A stretch of DNA of 9,031 nt from an uncultured Flavobacteriales bacterium (GTDB lineage Bacteria > Bacteroidota > Bacteroidia > Flavobacteriales_D > Sanyastnellaceae), in assembly GCA_937996585.1 (NCBI GenBank), contig CALKUW010000159.1, forward strand, positions 1 through 9,031, in the 5' to 3' direction. The notes below the pieces were generated by a model. That model made no database searches. It saw only the letters and a list, made by a program, of their open reading frames with translations, and was not told where the DNA came from. Within the stretch, counting starts at the first letter, position 1. Each line of letters starts with the position of its first letter. A program made the translations under genes and the position numbers. Positions 6,259-9,031 of this stretch are shown here, piece by piece.

Positions 6259-6660
6259 ATGCGCTTGTTGTTGTCTTTCTGTCTTTTGGCCATGTCCAGC
6301 GTGACTTGGGCCCAGGGCTCCCTGAAGTGTGAGTTCACCGCGAAGGGATGCTGTCCCATGTGCGAGGATCGCATCGTTGAAGCCCTCGATGTGCCCGGAG
6401 TCAGGGCGGTTGAGTGGGATCAATTCAAGGAGAAGGCGATGGTGGTCTACAAGCCGAAGAAGATTTCTGAGGAGCGGATCCAGCAGCTCGTAGCCGATGC
6501 CGGTCACGACACGGAATTGTTCACGGCAACTGATGAGGCTTACAATGGATTGGCGGCTTGCTGCCTTTACCGAACGGGTTGTCAGGGGTGTTCCGACCGT
6601 GAGAAGCATTCCGACCACGACCACGACCACGGCGAGGACGAGGACGACGACCGTCGCTGA
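6259..6660 (+). CDS. Secreted heavy-metal-associated (HMA) domain protein with His/Asp-rich tail
   Basis: The 133-residue product begins with a signal peptide (MRLLLSFCLLAMSSVTWAQ, probable cleavage after AQ), so it acts in the periplasm or envelope. Residues 22-90 resemble the HMA ferredoxin-like fold of copper chaperones. GCCPMCEDRIVEAL (30-43) carries the metal-binding CxxC (C32, C35) next to an extra C31. VPGVRAVEWDQFKEKAMVVYKP (45-66) and ISEERIQQLVADAGHDTE (69-86) match the remaining strands and second helix. A second cysteine group follows (C101, C102, C108, C111 in ACCLYRTGCQGC), then a tail of alternating His and Asp/Glu (117-131). Copper, zinc or another soft metal is a reasonable ligand; the sequence does not say which. 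The stop shares a base with the receptor start, so the two are coupled. The start at 6259 is needed to keep the whole signal peptide. Confidence 0.85.
   Translation: MRLLLSFCLLAMSSVTWAQGSLKCEFTAKGCCPMCEDRIVEALDVPGVRAVEWDQFKEKAMVVYKPKKISEERIQQLVADAGHDTELFTATDEAYNGLAACCLYRTGCQGCSDREKHSDHDHDHGEDEDDDRR
6613..6645 (+). repeat. Short tandem hexamer repeats encoding the metal-binding tail
   Basis: GACCAC occurs three times in tandem (6613-6630), and after GGC, GAGGAC occurs twice (6634-6645). They encode the alternating Asp-His and Glu-Asp stretch at the end of the HMA protein. The units are six bases, so gain or loss of a copy would change tail length without shifting the frame. Confidence 0.7.
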
Positions 6661-9031
6661 TGCACCGCGCCACTTCATTGGTTCTTGCCGCCACTGCGGT
6701 GTTGTTGACGCTGACGGTGTCCGCGCAGGAAACGCTGACCGTCAAGGGCAAGGTGTTTTCTAAGGACCAGGTCGACCACACCGGTCATGACCATGGCCCG
6801 GGTGAGGGCCATGAGGAGGAGAATTGGCTGCCCCTGCCGGGTGCGTATGTCGTGTGGAAGAGCACGGGCCAGGGCACGGCCACGGATGCCCACGGGTTCT
6901 TCCGGTTGGAGGGTGTCGAAGGGGACACCTTGGTGGCCAGTTTCATTGGGATGACCACCGTGGAACTGCCGTTCATCGGACAGTCCTATGTGGAGATTCC
7001 CTTGGGGGAGGGATTCCAACTCAACGAGGCACAGGTTGTGGCCAAGGGCCCAACGACGTCCGTGAGCCTTCTGGACCCGCTGGTGGTCCAGTCCCTTGGA
7101 AGGGACGAGCTCTGCCGGGCGGCGTGTTGCAACCTGAGCGAGGCTTTCGAGACCAATGCAGCGGTGGATGCCAGTTTCACCGACGCCGTGACGGGGACCA
7201 AGCAGATCCGCATGCTCGGTTTGGACGGCAAGTACACCCAGATTATGTTCGACAACATGCCGGGGGCACGCGGCCTGAACATCTTGCAGGGCATGAAATT
7301 CATCCCGGGCGAGTGGGTCGACCAGATCCACATCGGAAAGGGGGCGGGTTCCGTGACCCTCGGGCACGAGAGCATGACGGGCCAGATCAATGTGGCCCTG
7401 CGCAATGCTGACCTGGAGGACCAGTTGGTCGTCAATGGATTCCTCAACCGAGCCGGACGTTACGAGCTGAATACGGTCAGCAGGCATGACGTCTCGCGCC
7501 GATGGAAGACGGCCTTGCTGACGCACGGTGAGTGGGCTGACCGCATCAATGACGGGAATGCTGATGGTTTCCAGGACAACGCCCTGTCCAAGGATGTTGT
7601 GCTGCGTTCGGATTGGCAGTTCACGGGAGACCGCGGCATGCGGGGTGAATACGCGGTCACGGCGGTCTCGCAGGAGAAGCAGGCTGGCCAGTTGCCCTTG
7701 TTGGATGCTGGGACCGATGGGCTGTGGATGGCGGATCAGCTGGTGGATCGGGTGACCTTCACCGGCAAGACGGGCTATGTGTTTCCCGGTGATGATGGGC
7801 GCAGTCTTGGAAGCCAGGTGACCCTGGGCAGCCACGACCAGGAATTGACCTTTGGCCCTTATCGCTCCTACATCGCGGATCAGCAGTTTGCTCGGGTGAA
7901 CCTGCTGTACCAGAGGGCCACCGGACGTGGAGATGACCTTGTGATGGGCATTTCGGCCAAGTCGGACCGGTACAGCCAGGCGATCCTCCAGTCGGATGCG
8001 TTCCCGGACAGTGTCGGTGTGGACGGTACGCCGGTCGAGCGCAGTGAGGTCGTCACCGGGGCTTTCGTCGAATGGACGGTCAAGCGCGAGCGTTGGGACG
8101 TTATCCTCGGTCTGCGCACGGACATGCATGACACGTTCGGGACATTCGTGACGCCCCGCCTGAATGCGCGCTGGTCCGTGACGGACGCGATCACCTTGAA
8201 GGCGGCAGCAGGCAAGGGGTGGCGCACCGCTGTCCCGTTGGCGGAATTCGCCGGCGTTTGGGCTTCGAATCGCCGCTGGATCTTTCCCGAGGCCGGCAGC
8301 GTTGACCCGTTCAGGGGATTGAGGCCCGAGGAGAGTTGGAACATGGGACTGAACCTGTTGACCAAGTTCAATCTGGGCTTCCGCGAAGCGAGCTTCAGCC
8401 TCGATGGTTATCGGGTCGATTTCAGCAACAGGGTCTTCGTGGACCTCGATGAGCCTGGGCAGGCCAGCGTCCGGCAGGGCATGAGCCAATCCCGGAGCGT
8501 GCAGGCCGAATTCTGGTGGGACTGGACGAGGCGCCTGGACATCACGTTGGCCTACCGCCTGGTGGATGCGAGCAGCGATTACGACCCCGACAGTCTTGAT
8601 GGATATGGTGGTTACCGCCAGGATCCATTCGTCGCACGGCATCGGGGGTTCACCACCATCGCTTATGGATCCCGAATGGATGAAAAGGGCCGTCAATGGC
8701 GCGCGGACGTGACCTTCCAGGTGACCGGTCCGCAGCGGTTGCCATGGACGAGGTACGATGACCAGTCCGGGGTGGACCCGGGGTACGACAGGCCTGAGGA
8801 GGCGCCCACCTTCGTGACGGGGAACGTCCAGATCAGCCGTGACTTCGATGAAGGCCAGCAGATCTATGTGGGCATCGAGAACGTGACGAACTACCGTCAG
8901 GCCGAGCCGATTGTCGGCATGGATTATTCCGGCGGCCCGGGGGATGTGCAGACCCTTTCGGGTGGTCCTGTGGCGGATGATCCGCTGTACGATGCATCCT
9001 TCGTGTACGCCCCCATCTTCGGGCGCAACCT
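6660..9031 (+). CDS. TonB-dependent outer-membrane receptor, probable metal-related (3' end cut by window)
   Basis: The frame runs without a stop from the ATG at 6660 to the window edge (790 codons). A signal peptide (1-23, ending VSAQ) precedes a carboxypeptidase-regulatory-like domain (about 27-118) holding GAYVVWKSTGQGTATDAHGFFRL in two consecutive parts. LNEAQVVAKG (121-130) sits at the TonB-box position. The plug (about 145-250) contains LCRAACCNLSEAFETN, QIRMLGLDGKYTQIMFDNMP and GSVTLGHESMTGQINV, followed by a long barrel. TonB receptors use the proton motive force via TonB/ExbBD to import scarce ligands. Residues 40-51 add a His-rich insert (H40, H43, H45, H51), and C152, C156 and C157 sit at the plug entry; both could bind metal. 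The last visible residues, YAPIFGRNL, resemble the final barrel strand, so only about ten residues should be missing. It overlaps the HMA gene by one base. Substrate is inferred from context: a metal ion or metal complex, possibly copper. Confidence 0.9.
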   Translation, partial: MHRATSLVLAATAVLLTLTVSAQETLTVKGKVFSKDQVDHTGHDHGPGEGHEEENWLPLPGAYVVWKSTGQGTATDAHGFFRLEGVEGDTLVASFIGMTTVELPFIGQSYVEIPLGEGFQLNEAQVVAKGPTTSVSLLDPLVVQSLGRDELCRAACCNLSEAFETNAAVDASFTDAVTGTKQIRMLGLDGKYTQIMFDNMPGARGLNILQGMKFIPGEWVDQIHIGKGAGSVTLGHESMTGQINVALRNADLEDQLVVNGFLNRAGRYELNTVSRHDVSRRWKTALLTHGEWADRINDGNADGFQDNALSKDVVLRSDWQFTGDRGMRGEYAVTAVSQEKQAGQLPLLDAGTDGLWMADQLVDRVTFTGKTGYVFPGDDGRSLGSQVTLGSHDQELTFGPYRSYIADQQFARVNLLYQRATGRGDDLVMGISAKSDRYSQAILQSDAFPDSVGVDGTPVERSEVVTGAFVEWTVKRERWDVILGLRTDMHDTFGTFVTPRLNARWSVTDAITLKAAAGKGWRTAVPLAEFAGVWASNRRWIFPEAGSVDPFRGLRPEESWNMGLNLLTKFNLGFREASFSLDGYRVDFSNRVFVDLDEPGQASVRQGMSQSRSVQAEFWWDWTRRLDITLAYRLVDASSDYDPDSLDGYGGYRQDPFVARHRGFTTIAYGSRMDEKGRQWRADVTFQVTGPQRLPWTRYDDQSGVDPGYDRPEEAPTFVTGNVQISRDFDEGQQIYVGIENVTNYRQAEPIVGMDYSGGPGDVQTLSGGPVADDPLYDASFVYAPIFGRN

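Noticed and set aside
6675..8696. An open frame of about 670 codons on the minus strand
   Set aside because: It is antisense to the TonB receptor, whose signal peptide, plug and barrel are clear. No domain is recognisable in the antisense product.
1..9031. Mobile elements, CRISPR arrays, tRNA or rRNA genes, horizontally acquired island
   Set aside because: No transposase, integrase, regularly spaced repeats or RNA gene signatures were seen, and base composition looks even across the window.

Overview
The window looks like chromosomal DNA from a high-GC member of the Bacteroidota (roughly 60% G+C by eye). Three things point there. The succinate dehydrogenase is the Bacteroidota/epsilon-type complex, with one five-helix cytochrome b subunit and gene order C-A-B. 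Promoter-like sites follow the Bacteroidota TTG...TAnnTTTG pattern, and most starts lack a Shine-Dalgarno sequence. The window also ends in a TonB-dependent receptor of the carboxypeptidase-regulatory-like/plug/barrel type. Nothing in it looks like an insertion sequence, phage, CRISPR array, tRNA or rRNA.

Minus strand, 1-2116: the left edge cuts into the first 35 codons of glutamyl-tRNA synthetase (gltX), which has its own promoter candidate. Upstream of it lie a lipoprotein di-haem cytochrome c peroxidase/MauG-family protein and, overlapping it by one base (TGATG), a small secreted or outer-membrane beta-strand-rich protein. The last two look like a translationally coupled pair.

Plus strand, 2233-6197: a divergent 116-bp spacer leads to a short single-stranded DNA-binding protein without the usual acidic tail. 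After a strong hairpin comes the sdhCAB operon, encoding succinate:quinone oxidoreductase (TCA cycle and respiratory chain). An intrinsic terminator candidate overlaps the sdhB stop codon.

Plus strand, 6259-9031: a secreted heavy-metal-associated (HMA) domain protein with a His/Asp-rich tail overlaps by one base (TGATG) a large TonB-dependent receptor. The receptor carries its own His-rich stretch and a Cys-x3-Cys-Cys motif at the start of its plug; it runs off the right edge, probably missing only its last few residues. This pair is the most interesting part of the window: probably a metal binding or uptake unit of the envelope, possibly for copper. It has its own promoter candidate, a perfect TAnnTTTG box only four bases from the start codon, with an inverted repeat just upstream that could be an operator.

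No wholly new system is demonstrated. The items most worth following are the metal pair with its unusual promoter, the tail-less SSB, the coupled peroxidase pair, and the repeated overlap of hairpins with promoter elements.
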